A DNA stretch of 64,000 nt from Branchipolynoe longqiensis (GCA_030323885.1 CM059187.1:85760614-85824613); one strand, 5' to 3'; counted from the stretch's first letter, positions 19,579 through 31,867 are shown. The notes: generated from the letters alone by a model not told the origin. Numbers and translations are program-made.

Positions 19579-21837
19579 CATCATCATCATCATGCTGTCG
19601 GTCGCGATGTGACAAAGCCTGCTTTCATTACTTGACTGCCGCTCTCCATTTAGCTCTCTGCTGTGAGAGTGATATCCATGAGTCGGTCTTAATGTCTCTC
19701 ACCTTCAGGTTTCTCTTGATGGTATCCTTGAACTGGAGACGAGGGCACCCTCTCTTTCTGTAACCAGAAGGCAGTTGAGAATAGAGGATCTGCTTTGGTA
19801 GCCTGTCTGATGACATCCTCATGAGGTGTCCAGTCCACCGGAGATTCTTTTTGATCAAACGATCTTCCATAGAGGGCAGCCCCGTCCGTTTGAGTATTTC
19901 CTTATTTGTCACTTTGTCCTTCCAGGTTAGCCTCATGATTGAATGCAGATGTGGCATCATGAAGGAATGCAGCTCTTTAACCTGTTGTCTGTACACTGTC
20001 CAGGCCTTGGCTCCGTATAGTAGGGTGGATAGCATGACTGCACGGTAGATCTTGCCTTTGACCTGCATGGACACATGGTGGTTGTTCCAGAGTCTCTGGC
20101 GTAGTCGGCCAAAAGATGCGCTAGCCTTGGCCGTCCTCCTCTTTATTTCAGCATCAATGCGTCCATCACTTGATATAGTGCTTCCGAGGTAGGTGAATTC
20201 TGGAACAGAGTTCAGCTTGTTTCCGTCTCGGGTTCTTGTAGAGTTGGGTTAGTACATCACCTCCGTCTTCTTGATGTTAATCTTCAGGCCGAACTTCTTT
20301 GATGCATCAGAGAAAGCGTCCACTATTTTGTGGATATCTTCAACAGAGTGGGCAACCAGTACACTGTCATCTGCAAATAACAGCTCTCTCACCAGTATCC
20401 GAGTAGTCTTGGTCTTCGCTCTGAAGTGTGCAACATTGAATAGGTCAGCGCATTGTCTGGACTGTATATAGATGCCATCCCCCATGTCTCGGAATGCTTC
20501 ATCGAGCATTGATGATAGGAAGATGGAGAAGAGCGTGAGGGCCAGTACACAACCTTGCTTGACCCCATTGGTAACCCCGAACGATTCCGAGACTTCCCTG
20601 CCAACACTAACATTCACCATCATTCCTGTATGTAGAGCCTCGATCATAGTTGTGAATTTCTCTGGGCATCCATATGTCCTCAGTAGCTGCCATAGCCCGG
20701 TCCTCCCGACTTTATCAAACGCTTTAGTGAAATCGACAAATACCATGTACAGTAGTCGGTCCTGCTCAATGCACTTTACTTTACTTGTAGCTGTCGGACA
20801 CAAAATATCATATCCATGGTGCTACGGTTACCTCTGAAGCCACACTGTGACTCCGGAACTACATCAGGTGTTATGTGAATAGATAGCCTGTTGCGGAGGA
20901 TCCTGGCGAAGATCTTGCCTGCTATCGAAAGAAGAGAGATTCCTCTATAGTTCCCACAGTCTGTTCGATCACCTTTCTTGTAGATGGTTACAATGCTGGC
21001 ATCCTTTCATGCTTGGGGTACAGAACCCTCCTCCCAGGCATTGGTGATTAGTTGGTGCAGTCTGTTGAACAGATTGTCTCCTCCATGCTTCCATACTTCA
21101 GTAGGAATTCCATCACCCCCAGGTGCTTTGCCATCTTTCAGGCTGGTGATTGCTCTAGCCATTTCATCCACGGTTGGAATCTCATTGCAACATGTTTTGG
21201 TAATGCACTGCTGGATGTTGTCCAGACCTTTGTGATCTATGTCACCCGGGACGTTGAGTAGCTTCTGGAAGTGTTCACTCCATCTTGCCACAACTCTCTT
21301 GCTGTCAGAGAAGGTCTCCATTCCATCTGTTGATTTCAGGTGAAGAGGTCCCTTCTTCATGGGTCCCCACACTTCCTTCAGTCCATTGTAGAAGCCCTTC
21401 ATGTTGTTTCTGTCTGCAGCTCTCTGCAGCTCCTCTGCCTTCATTTCCCACCAGTCTGACTTCAGTGCATGTGTGCATTTTTCTAGCAATCTGCAGGCAT
21501 CTTTGTATGCTGCAGTGGTGGATCTAGTGTTCCTGGTCTGCAACACTCTCTGGTGGGCTTGGTCTCTTCTGCTCATAAGATTCTGTAGCTCCTGATTGTT
21601 GGGGTCGAACCAGTCCTGATGTTTTCTGTCTGGCTTGCCAAGATATGTTTTAGCTGTGTTGTATACAACCTGCTGCAAAGCTGCCCATTCCTCGTCGGGT
21701 GTTGGGCTTTCCTTCTCCTCCCATTGGGCGAGAGCACTGTCCATCTCCAGCTTGAAGCTCTCCCTGTGACTGATGGTACTTAGTTTTGCTGTGTTGAGCT
21801 TGGTCGGTTTATTTGTCCCTTGCATGGTGTACATGTT
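19579..21837 (-). mobile_element. 5'-truncated LINE, family A, with (ATG)n 3' tail
   Basis: Minus-strand coding order is pre-RT region (21834-21007), RT palm (20803-20249) and C-terminal region (20074-19628), ending in (ATG)n read as CATCATCATCAT at 19579. Three shorter copies of the same 3' end lie at 28976, 35556 and 45417. The endonuclease is missing, typical of incomplete target-primed reverse transcription. The clade is not assigned. Confidence 0.88.
19628..21834 (-). pseudogene. LINE-A reverse transcriptase, two stops and one frameshift
   Basis: The pre-RT part ends ...KDGKAPGGDGIPTEVWKHGG. After a TGA near 20995 the frame continues DASIVTIYKKGDRTDCGNYR with GISLLSIAGKIFARIL (RT motif 1). 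A 5-bp tandem duplication in CTTTACTTTACT near 20775 shifts the frame. The next segment has VFVDFTKAFDKV (motif A), TNGVKQGCVLALTLFSIF (motif B) and LLFADDSVLVAH (motif C, intact Asp pair). A TAA near 20248 interrupts after KKTEVMY, and the frame resumes TRDGNKLNSVPEFTYLGSTI. The C-terminal part has STLLYGAKAWT and NLRWTGHLMRMSSDRLPKQI. Known role: target-primed reverse transcription. This copy cannot be active. Confidence 0.88.
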
Positions 21838-22640
21838 TATATATACGTATGTACATATATAGGTATGTAAATTGGCGGTGTGTAATCCTAGGTTTTATGC
21901 GAGCCAGATATTGCATTAAAGTGATCAACCTATCCTCCTGTCATGTATTTCCATTCATGACAGTATCCTAACTTGATATATATATATGTATATATTTGAT
22001 AAGCCAATGAATTTGGACGCATTCATTAAAAACATTAAACTAGATTATATATAGATATATATATAAATGAATCCGGATGTAACATTCATAATACTAAACC
22101 ATAGATATACAAAAATTAAACAATGATTGTGGATGCAATCATTCAAAATATTTACAACATCCAAACGTATTGCTATATGTGGGTAGAATTTCAATATTTT
22201 GAATGACTACATTCAAAATCATTGCTATCTATTTAGCAATGATTTTGGATGTAGTCATGTAAGTAGGTACACATCTGAGTACCTAAGTGTGTAAGTGTGT
22301 AAGACTGTTTATGTGTGTACGCATTTAAATGTGAAACTGCAAGTGTGCAATGGTGCTAGTGTGAATGTGTGCAAGTAGCGAAGTAGGAAAGTATGTCAGA
22401 ATGTCTAGATGTAGGTATGTAGGTATGAAAGCATGTAAGTATGTGAATATATCAAATGGAAATATATAAATACATACATAGATTCCGTGCACATGACATA
22501 CATATCATGTCACATCATATCATGTCACGTATTATATAAAGCTTTATTTGTTGTAGTGATCAACTGTCCATACCCGCAACGACAATCTGGAAACAAAGTC
22601 GTTGCACAGGTTGCTTTGTGGTACAAGACCGTATCACCCC
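21838..22640. other. AT-rich spacer with TGTA-rich low complexity
   Basis: TATATATA and GTATGTAAGTATG-type stretches. A short direct/inverted motif CAATGATTTTGGATGTAGTC recurs near 22120-22255. No ORF of interest. Confidence 0.5.
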
Positions 22641-22659
22641 CTCATTGAATTGTAACTAT

Positions 22660-23390
22660 GCAACACGACACGGCCCCTCAGGCACACCCATCACCCTACA
22701 CCCACACCACACCCCACAACACCCCAACAACTCCAGTTACACAAACAATAACCTACCCCACACCACACATTACAACACTCCAAACACCATAGTCACACAC
22801 CACACACACAACGCTACACCCACACCACACACCCCACAACACCCCAACAACTCCAGTCACACAAACACCAGTCTACCCCCACACCACACATTACAACACT
22901 CCAAACACCATAGTCACACACACCACACAACGCTACACCCACACCACGCACCCCACAACACCCCAAACACCCCAGTCACACACCTCGCACAATACGCTAC
23001 CCATAGAGCAGACACCCACGACACCCCGAACACCCCAGTCACACAAACAACACACTACCCCCACACCACACATTGCAACACCCCAAACGCCCTTGCCACA
23101 CACAACACACACAACACCCTACCACCACACCACACATTGCAACACCCCAAACACCCTAGTCACACACAACACACACAACACCCTACCACCACACCACACA
23201 TTGCAACACCCCAAACACCCTTGTCACACACACCACACACACAACGCTACACTCACACCACACACCACACAAATCCCACAAACATCCCAGTCATACACAC
23301 TACACACAATACATCACACCCACACCACACACCCCACAACGCCCCAAGCATCACAGGCACACACATCAACCACAACACCCTACCCCCACA
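22660..23390. repeat. ACACC-rich tandem array with units of about 60-80 bp
   Basis: Units carry CACACATTGCAACACCCCAA and ACACCCTAGTCACACA repeatedly, clearest at 23060-23230. The plus-strand H/T/P-rich frame of 282 codons is a repeat artefact. Confidence 0.85.
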
Positions 23391-24145
23391 ACACACACCC
23401 ACACCACACCACACTCACACAAACAACACAAACAACACCTTACACACACTATATCCTCAGATCTAGCACCCAATACACACACCCCATAACACACACGACA
23501 TACACACCCACACCACACTCACACACAACACAAACAACACCTTACACACACTATATCCTCACATCTAGCACCCAATACACACACCCCACAACACACACGA
23601 CATACACACCCACACCACACCACACTCACACACAACACAAACAACACCTTACACACACTATAACCTCACATCTAGCACCCAATACACACACCCCATAACA
23701 CACACGACATACACACCCACACCACACCACACTCACACACAACACAAGCAACACCTTACACACACTATAGCCTCACATCTAGCACCCAATACACACACCC
23801 CATAACACACACGACATACACACCCACACCACACTCACACACAACACAAGCAACACCTTACACACACTATAGCCTCAGATCTAGCACCCAATACACACAC
23901 CCCACAACACACACGACATACACACACACACCACACTCACACACAACACAAGCAACACCTTACACACACTATAACCTCACATCTAGCACCCAATACACAC
24001 ACCCCATAACACACACGACATACACACCCACACCACACCACACTCACACACAACACAAGCAACACCTTACACACACTATAGCCTCAGATCTAGCACCCAA
24101 TACACACACCCCACAACACACACGACATACACACACACACATTCA
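23391..24145. repeat. 102/107-bp tandem array, seven units
   Basis: ATCTAGCACCCAATACACAC recurs at 23461, 23563, 23670, 23777, 23879, 23981 and 24088, spacing 102, 107, 107, 102, 102 and 107. The two lengths differ by one ACCAC step in CACACCACACCACACTCAC versus CACACCACACTCAC. Units are otherwise nearly identical. Confidence 0.93.
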
Positions 24146-24560
24146 CATAACCTACCATGGTGACAGCCTGTAAAATTCCAACAATCAACCATAATTTGGT
24201 TGCATTCAGAACACTTCAGATTACACCTCCACACACATAACACCCAACACTCACACCATTCACAAACAGACAAAGCCCCCCCCCCCACCAACCCCCACAC
24301 ACTACAACACAACACTCTAAATGCACACACCACACAACACCACACACATACACAACATATATGCAAATACAACAACACCATACTGCCCTTACACACATCA
24401 CCCACACATAAAACACCCTTCCCAACAATACTCACACCATCCACACCCACACCCACAGCACCACGCCCACCCCGCCCACACCACGTCCACTCAGCCCCTC
24501 ACCACACCACACCACACCACCCACCCACCCACCCCACACCAGTACCCCAACCATTACCCT
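24146..24560. repeat. CA/CCACC-rich low-complexity edge
   Basis: C/A-rich DNA with a C run at 24278-24288 and CACCACACCACACC repeats near 24500. Frames are artefacts. Confidence 0.8.
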
Positions 24561-25083
24561 ATGGGGAGAATGCGACGCATATGAATCATAGGCAGAGAGC
24601 AACTCATACCGCTCACTGAATAATGTATTAAAAACGTATAGTCTCACAGCGGCGGGCTCACAGATGGGTTCGTCGTGCATGTAGGCTGAACGTGATGCAT
24701 CGGCCCCATAGAGAGACAATGGTGATAGTGGCCCGACACCCGCCACTTTACAAGGCTGTAGTATATCTGCGTGTAGATGGTTGAGTCACAGATAGCGCCC
24801 GGCAGTTTACAATGATACATATATATATATATATATAGTTAAAACTTGACCATCCCGACTGGCCTATAGGTGATAACGGCCAGACACAGCTGGCACACAG
24901 TGCTTAGAGCCCCTCACAGGAGGCGCCAGTGTGGCCAATGCTGTACTACACAGAGTCAGTTAGATAGGATACAGTGAATATAATATTACATAGGGAACTG
25001 AAGATAGATAGTGTCCTTGTTTATATTCCCATAATGGATTATAGAGCACATATATGAAGAGTGTATATTTTATGTATTGCATG
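24561..25083. other. Spacer with (TA)n at 24812-24838
   Basis: No gene recognised. A short TA microsatellite is followed by unique sequence. Confidence 0.45.
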
Positions 25084-25265
25084 GAATTTAAAACCTCCCT
25101 AAATCGACCGACCATGGGACCGACTTTCAGTGGTCCATTTACGGAGATGGTCTGTTTAGAGAGTTAGAATATCCTTACAATGGTATTGTTGGGACCCAAA
25201 TAAAGCGATCGATATAGGGGAGTGGTCGATCTGTGGAGGGGTCGGTATAGAGAGGTTTTACTGTA
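25084..25265. mobile_element. Tigger/pogo-like MITE remnant
   Basis: The right end GTCGGTATAGAGAGGTTTTA plus CTGTA, at an AT-rich site, is mirrored imperfectly by TTAAAACCTCCCTAAATCGA at the left. Ends of this CAGTAAAACCTC type are typical of pogo/Tigger elements. No transposase. Confidence 0.5.
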
Positions 25266-25990
25266 TATATATATACAATAATATTGCTATTATATATAAT
25301 ATTGATACATTGAATATTATATATACTATATTTAAGTCGATGTATAAAGAAAGGTACTACGGCTAGTAATTATTTGATTGATTGATTGATTGGTGGTTGC
25401 TTTACGCCGTGTCGGGAGTATAGGCCATATTCACTGCGAGAAATGTTTGTTTTTTGTTCAAACCATCACTTTTACATGTTAAAGCAGACAATCAATTATC
25501 TGCCAATAGACACTCATTAAATTAGAAAGCTCACAATCATATATTTGTGGTCAAGGGAAACAAATTCCCATAGAAAAAGAAAAGTTGTATTAATAATTGA
25601 TAGAATATATTTAGTAAACTATATGAGGTGGTACAGTCCAGCTGCCCTCAAAAATGCTAAAATGTTTTCCTGTTTTACCTTAGTAAAAAGGCCATGCATA
25701 CTCTCTGCAGTGTAGAACTGTTGGCGCAGGGCCAAAAATCAATGCAACTTAATCAAATGTGTTTGAATGTAAGCGGGGAATGACACCCAATACATTCAGG
25801 GGGAGGTTCCCCCTTGAGTAGAAAAGCATGTGTAAGCCACGAGTGGCCAATACGAAGCGGCTAAGGACCACTTGGTCCCGCCGACCTCCCGCATGAGTCT
25901 GTGGTGGCTTTCCCACAGATGGTTCAATTTCTTTAAGTTTATTAATGTTTTCATCCCACTCATGTTGCCATTTGGATTTTATGTGGGTGA
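25266..25990. other. AT-rich spacer, no gene
   Basis: AT-rich DNA with GATTGATTGATTGATTGG at about 25374 and no coding potential of note. Confidence 0.5.
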
Positions 25991-26000
25991 CTATTAGTGG

Positions 26001-26330
26001 TTACAGATCAGAGTGAGGGATCAGACATGGTTCAAGATCACAGTTCAGGGCCTTCTTCGCAGCCCGATCGGCTCGTTCATTTCCTTGTATGCCGGCATGG
26101 CCAGGCACCCAGCACAGGTGGATGTCATACCCATCTGTTGTCAGTTGGTTCATTTTATAAATGACCATTGCTAGAAATTTTTCCCGTCGGCAGACTGCCG
26201 CAGCAGCTACCCGGCTTTGGTCTTTCGAACCATCAGTGTATATGGAGAGGTGGTCTGCAAACTGGCCTTGAATCTCTGCATGCAGTCCTTGGTACTCGAG
26301 TGGATGTGTCCCAGACTTCCTCAGTTCCAT
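26001..26330 (-). pseudogene. LINE-B RNase H domain
   Basis: LSIYTDGSKDQSRVAAAAV has the first catalytic Asp context. HLCWVPGHAGIQGNERADRA followed by AKKAL is the C-terminal RNase H motif with the final Asp. The domain removes RNA from RNA/DNA hybrids during element copying. It lies in a different frame from the preceding RT segment, and its start is arbitrary. Confidence 0.85.
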
Positions 26331-26462
26331 GAGTCAGAGGATAACCGATGGGTTTCTCAATGACCACGGGGGATGTTCTGGTACTTTGGCATCCTCCAAC
26401 ACGTCCAAATCCACGCCCAAGGCCTCCAAATGAGGTTTCATTTGGAGCCTCAGTGGCCGGAT

Positions 26463-28398
26463 TTAATTCGGCCTGGCTTCAAACCTGGATTCATCGTGTT
26501 GCTCGAATAGACAATTGTGTGCAGGATTCAATGCATTAGTTTTCATCTTGACTACATATTGCATGGCCAGTTTGATTCTCCCGTTGTTAAGTGATGGTTC
26601 ATTGGCGTCGACGTAAAGGCTCTGAACCAGTGAGTTGCAGAAGGCCCCAAGGGCCAGGCGCAGTCCCTGCTGGTGGATCGTGTCTAGCAGCCCAAGATAT
26701 GATTTCCTTGCGGAACCGTATACTATGCTGCCGTAATCCACTCGTGACCGAACCAAGGTTCTGTACGCGGAGAGCAGAAAATCTCTGTTCGCTCCCCACT
26801 CTGAGCTGGACAGCACCCTCAGAATATCCAGTGCTTTCAGGCATCTTGTTTGCAGGTACTTTATATGTGGCACAAAAGACAGTTTTGCGTCGAGAATGAG
26901 GCCCAGAAATTTGGTTTTTCTCAACGACTTTAATGGGATCCCCATCCAGGGTCAGCTCCGGTTCTGCATGCATTCTATGCAGCAGGCAGAAGTGCATGCA
27001 GACTGTTTTGGTCTTGGAAAATTTGGAACCGTTCAGAACTGACCATCGATGGATCCCATTTATGCTTGGTTGTAGCTGTCTCTCTATGACATTCATGTTA
27101 GCACCGCTGTAATATAAAACAAAGTCGTCCACGAAAAGACTACAGGAGACCCCCCTCTTTACAGCATCAGCAATACCATTGACCTTGACCCCGAAAAGGG
27201 TCACGGCCAGTATGCTCCCTTGAGGTACTCCTAGTTCCTGTGAGTGTAGGCTGGAATAGGTAGTCTTGACACGGACGCGGAAATGCCTGAAGGCTAAAAA
27301 GTTCCTGATGAAAATTGGCAAGTGACCACGAAGGCAAATCGCATGAAGATCCTCCATGATGCCATGCTGCCACATTGTGTCATAGGTTTTTTCGAGGTTG
27401 AAAAAGACAGCCACAACCTGCTCCTTCTTAAGGAAAGCATCTCTTATGAAGGTCTCCATGTGCCCCAAATGGTCGAGGGTGCTGCAGCCCTGCCTGAAGC
27501 CACATTGAAGGTTGGACAGGTGGTGCCCTGACTCCAGTAGCCAGACGAGGCGGTTGTTTACCATGCGCTCCATGGTTTTACAGACTCAGCTTGTGGGGGC
27601 TATGGGACGATAGTTGTGGGCTTCACTCTGGTCTTTACCGGGTTTGGGAATCGGTATTACTGTCACCTCCCGCCAAGAGGCGGGGATGACACCCGACTCC
27701 CAGATGTTGTTGAAGAGTTGAAGCAACAGTCTCAGTGCATGTTCAGGGAGATGTTTCAAAAATTGATAATGAATTCCATCAGGTCCAACTGCTGTTTCAT
27801 GCAAGCTTTCCAAAGAACGCCTCAACTCATCCATACTGAATGGGGAGTTGTAGTGCTCCTCGCCATCAGAAGAAAAGTCTGAGAGCTTTTGCTCTTGGCG
27901 TTCCTTGATGGCCCGAAAGTGCGGGAGGCAGTTTGCCAAAGACGAGTTTCCAGCAAAGGTGCGAGCCAATTCTAAAGAGCAGAATTCTAAAGAGCACCAG
28001 CTTTTCAGCAGTCGGTCCCCTGTGGAATTTACGCTGAGCTTTCTTTCGTTCCTTAATAGCCCTCCTACAGCCGTCATCTAACCATGGAGGCGTCAAACGC
28101 TTGGGAGTTGCCAAGGTCTTCGGAACAGTTTTCTCTGCGATCCATCTCAGCATCTCAGTGAAGGCATCGATATCACTGATGTCTGGAGTGAACTCCTCGC
28201 GACATAGGATCTGGAAGGTGGGCCAGTCAGCTTTACAAAGCCGCCAGCTCCTCTCTATGGGAGATGCCCCCCTGCAATTAAGAATAATTGGGAAGTGGTC
28301 GCTCCCGCAGAGGTCATCCCAGACCATCCACAAAAAGTCCAGCTCCAGTTCTGGTTCTACAATGCTGAGATCGATGGCGGAGTATGTTCCGTAGCCGG
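26463..28398 (-). pseudogene. LINE-B endonuclease tail and reverse transcriptase, multiply frameshifted
   Basis: The open frame begins inside the endonuclease with SAIDLSIVEP and DDLCGSDHFPI (the C-terminal SDH motif). Overlapping frames 28333-27866 and 28077-27586 cover the linker and the start of RT (VTVIPIPKPGKDQSEAHNYR, PIAPTS). Frame 27573-26599 carries NLQCGFRQGCSTLDHL, VAVFFNLEKTYDTMW (motif A with the catalytic Asp replaced by Asn), LGVPQGSILAVTLF (motif B) and LFVDDFVLYYS (motif C). Frame 26945-26463 carries the thumb and C-terminal region (LSSSEWGANRDFLLSAYRTL, RSRVDYGSIVYG). Several indels separate the frames. It is inactive. Confidence 0.85.
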
Positions 28399-28419
28399 AA
28401 CATACTCCGTAATTGTAAT

Positions 28420-28456
<37 letters not shown>

Positions 28457-28460
28457 CGTG
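28379..28460. repeat. Hairpin at LINE-B 5' truncation plus (TA)n
   Basis: CGGAGTATGTTCCG and CGGAACATACTCCG are separated by TAGC, a perfect 14-bp inverted repeat exactly where the LINE coding sequence stops. A TA-rich microsatellite follows at 28419-28459. Confidence 0.85.
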
Positions 28461-28975
28461 GATATATGTTACACGGGTCTGCATGCATTGTGGTGATGTG
28501 AAAGTAAACGGTACACTACCGCCCCTAGTGATATGAGGCCGGGCAGCAAAAGGCAATCAAATTTCAGAAACATTTGTCACAACAAATATGCCATATAGCT
28601 GCAAATAATGTTGTTACCATCAATCAACCGGCTCCAAACACACAACTCTCACTTCGTACTGAGAGAAAATTAAATAAGATTAAATTATCATTAAAATGAT
28701 GTGCTTAGTGCAATATTGCGTTCTTATGGTTTTCTATGGGTCCTGCCATGTTTGCTCCTCTGAGGTAGAATTATTTAGTTTTCCTGTGGGAATATTGTAG
28801 GAGGACGGGTATGAACAATATTAGGGAAAATGTCAATGGCAATTGTCAGTGATATGCACATCCCCATGTTTTTAAATTGTGAGCAATATATAATACAGTC
28901 TACACTGCAGTAGAATATACTGACCTCTTGGACACGGAACCACATGCAAAGCTGGGTGTCGTTAGAGTGACCATT
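28461..28975. other. Spacer, no gene
   Basis: AT-rich unique sequence without supported features. Confidence 0.45.
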
Positions 28976-29115
28976 TAAGGGAACCATCAAGAGAAAGCTG
29001 AAGCTGAGAAACATCATGGACATCACTCTCACAGCAGAGAGCTAAATGGAGAGCAGCAGTCAAGTACCAAAAGCAGTCTTTGTCGCATCGCAACCGACAG
29101 CATGATGATGATGAG
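28976..29115 (+). mobile_element. LINE-A 3' fragment
   Basis: ACCATCAAGAGAAAGCTGAA, CAGCAGAGAGCTAAATGGAG and CGCATCGCAACCGACAGC followed by ATGATGATGATG match the 3' end of the LINE at 19.6 kb in the opposite orientation. Confidence 0.85.
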
Positions 29116-29189
29116 TTAATTGAATAGTTAGGCCCATATGGCAAGAAGTGTGGTTGGTGAAACTACCCTCAGTGTGTATACATAAGTTG

Positions 29190-29514
29190 GGTGTTTGTTG
29201 GAATGTTACATTCTGGAAAGATCTAGGGTCATATCATGATGGGTACCGACTTGTAATAGTGTGTACTCATGTTGACTTTATAGTGCTACCCCACTGGGAA
29301 ACCAGGCTGCCAGCACCATGATCCAATATCCCACTCAGTTACATTATCTTGACACTGAGGTAACGAGTCCTTGCACTATCCTATTAATGCCAAGCACCTG
29401 GGTAGGAAGCGACAAGTATCAATTTTGTAAGTCATTGCTTTGAGTCGACTGGGAATTGAACTCCCAATCTCCCACATGGATGAGTCTGCTCTACCGATTC
29501 GGACACCTCGTCTG
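29190..29514 (-). mobile_element. tRNA-headed SINE
   Basis: The minus strand has a head with GAATCGGTAGAGCA, a B-box-like GGGAGTTCAATTCCC and the conserved body. The tail end GGAATGTTACATTCTGG is diverged. A short ATAAGT-type flanking repeat may be the target duplication. Confidence 0.8.
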
Positions 29515-29835
29515 GTGAGCATAAGTAAGTGCATTGCCTGTGTGTGTAATCATAACCATTAAGCAACTCATGGACTTAACCGAAACAAAAGACTTGCGTC
29601 TCAATGGGATCTGCAAGAAGCCACATAGACAGGTAGGTGTAGATAGGTTGATTCACATTATTCACTTGAGTCTAATCGTTATGATGCTATCCACAGAATG
29701 GAAAAAAAAGTATGCCTTCGAATGCCACTCTAGGTCCACTGTTTCCCATTTGTAAAAGTACCCAGAAGACTATGTTATCGGGGATACCAGGGGAGTGCAC
29801 ACGTGAACATTCCCGCGAAGATAATATTGTGTGTG

Positions 29836-30178
29836 GTCTAGACAGGATGGCCAAATGAGTAGAGCGTCCGTCTCCTGTTTTGGGAGATCGGGAGATCCAA
29901 ACCCATGAGTTTGTGGGTTTGAATCCTTGTCGAGTCAAACTAATGACTTAGAAATTGATACTTGTCACTTCCTAGCCTGGTGCTCGGCATTATTAGGATA
30001 GGGCAAGGACTGGTTGGCTCAGTGTCAGGATAATGTGACTGAGTGGGATATCAGGTCATGGTGCTGGTGGCCTGGTTTCCCAGTGGGGCAGCGCTATAAA
30101 TTTGCCATGAGTGTGCACTGTCACAAGTCGGTGCCCGTCCTAGGACGTAAAACAACAACAACAAAACAAACAAACAAC
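29836..30178 (+). mobile_element. tRNA-headed SINE (long head type) with 10-bp target duplication
   Basis: The head is AGGATGGCCAAATGAGTAGA...GGGTTTGAATCC. The body ends GTAAAACAACAACAACAAAA. Flanked by ATTGTGTGTG at 29826-29835 and 30179-30188. The head matches that of the 10.8-kb copy. Confidence 0.87.
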
Positions 30179-30188
30179 ATTGTGTGTG

Positions 30189-30370
30189 TGGGTGTGTGGG
30201 TGGGTAAGTCGGGGGGGGGGGGGAGGGTGAAACCGGGGTAAGGGAGAGGTGTGAAACTAAGGGTTGCAACTGCTCGGCTTCCTGTAAGCTCTAACTGTAT
30301 TCTGGAAAAAGCAATGAGTTAGAATTAATTACCCGGTCATAGTATTTCCGATCCTTCGATTCGAATTATT
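30189..30370. other. GT/G-rich spacer
   Basis: TGTGTGTGGGTGTG and a G run at 30210-30221; otherwise unremarkable. Confidence 0.5.
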
Positions 30371-30648
30371 AGGCATGGTAGGTTCAACAATTATACAGTG
30401 CATAGCTTGTATGGGATCCTGATCACGGCACAAGTGTTGTAGGGTGTGATGAAAATGGGAAATATTGCGCTTAGAGCGGGACTCGAACCGACATCTCTTT
30501 GCATTCCAGGCCAGTGTGTTAACCATTACACAACCTAGGCTCCCTGATGTAACCACGCTACCCACGCCTGACTTATGCAACAAGTAGCCGCAGAGACAGG
30601 TGATTGAGGGGCTCCTTGCCTGAGAAGTCAGTGCAGACCAATACACTA
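30371..30648 (-). mobile_element. Second SINE family (tRNA-headed)
   Basis: On the minus strand a tRNA-like head with GTGTAATGGTTAACACACTG (A box region) and GGTTCGAGTCCCGCTCTAAG (B box region) is followed by CAATATTTCCCATTTTCATC. Related copies lie at 42516-42753 and 42839-43087. The head can form an acceptor-like stem (GCCTAGG with the 3' TCTAGGC in the better copies). Confidence 0.75.
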
Positions 30649-31526
30649 GTATATTTGGTTATTTAAGTTTTGTGAACCGCAAAAAACTTTATTTTAATTT
30701 TGAACATTTATGTAGTCAGAATATCTTATTTTATATTACCGAGCAATATTTCCATCGAATGAGGGACTTTCCTAATTAAAGTAAATGCATGTCTTAAGAG
30801 TTAAAGAACATTTAAGCATACATTTTTCTTCGAGGTCAATATGAGTATTTTTAGTTCCGCTGGTTCCTAAGTGAGGACTGAAGCTCGGGCCCAGCATTCC
30901 AGGTCACACCTATATGCTAGGAGAGTCCAGCCTGCTTCTATGCGTTGCCGCTCATATGCCTCCTGAATCTCAATCTTGGTAAAAACCCTCGCGATACATT
31001 TATTTATAATGTAAATAGCAGTGACATGGTCCTGGGAAATAATGTCCATTACATAAAATATCCCTTCCTGTCCCATGGTGTAGTCACTACCTCCCACACC
31101 TTCAACATTGGTAGCTGTTGCTAGCAGTCTCAGTCCTTACCAAGGGACCAGCTGAACTACGTACCTTCTTTTAGATGCTGATTGTAGATACTGACATCCC
31201 ATATCTTTGTCCTTCCTACATCATGTTTGCATTTTCTTTAAATATACCTTATGCATATTAAAATAGAGCAAAGAAAGCTGTCCTACCATGTTGAAGGGTT
31301 TTAATTCTAAATACTATAGCGTATATATCCTCTTATTTGAAGGGGCAGTGATATGAGCAACACAATTTGAGTTATTCATAATCACCATGTTCTGATATGA
31401 CTAATCACAGTTTGTATATCTTAAAACTACCCAAATGTATTTAGCGTCCAATCAAGAAGTAAGTGCCACCGTGGTTAAACTGTGACTATTAGGAGGCCAT
31501 TCAGGCCTGGTGACCTAAATCAGACT
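30649..31526. other. AT-rich spacer, no gene
   Basis: No supported feature. A minus frame of 76 codons at 30867-31097 has no recognisable domain. Confidence 0.4.
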
Positions 31527-31867
31527 GGGTGCGGTGGCCTAATCGGTAGAGTGCAGGCCTCGCGTGCGGAAGGTCGGAAGTTCGGTTTCAGGTCGAGTCA
31601 AACCAATGACTTATAAAATTGATACTTGTTGCTTCCTACCTCGGCATTAATAGGATAGGGCAAGGACTGGTTAGCTTAGTGTCAGGATAATGTGACTGAT
31701 TAGGATATTGGATCAGGGTGTTTTCAGCCTGATTTCCTAGTGGGGCAGTGCTATAAAGTCGCCGTGAGTGCGCACAGCCATGAGTGCGCACAGTCACAAG
31801 TCGTTACCCATCCTGATATGAACTTAGATTTTGCCAGGATATAAAACTCCAACAACCAACAACCAAC
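31527..31867 (+). mobile_element. tRNA-headed SINE, short head type
   Basis: The head GGTGGCCTAATCGGTAGAGT is followed by GAAGTTCGGTTTCAGGTCGA, the body and a CCAACAACCAACAACCAAC tail. A 20-bp internal duplication of CATGAGTGCGCACAG occurs near 31770. Confidence 0.85.

Larger units (their letters stand above)
26001..28398 (-). mobile_element. Degenerate LINE with RNase H (family B, I-group-like)
   Basis: Minus-strand order is end of endonuclease, linker, RT, C-terminal region, RNase H. The combination of apurinic-type endonuclease, RT and C-terminal RNase H is known in the I group of LINEs. The 5' side is truncated inside the endonuclease at a hairpin near 28398. Confidence 0.85.

Noticed and set aside
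22618..23698. Plus-strand H/T/P-rich ORFs of 200-282 codons
   Set aside because: Product of CACACC tandem repeats.
22660..24145. CRISPR-like array of repeats and spacers
   Set aside because: Units are contiguous tandem repeats without unique spacers, in a eukaryotic context.
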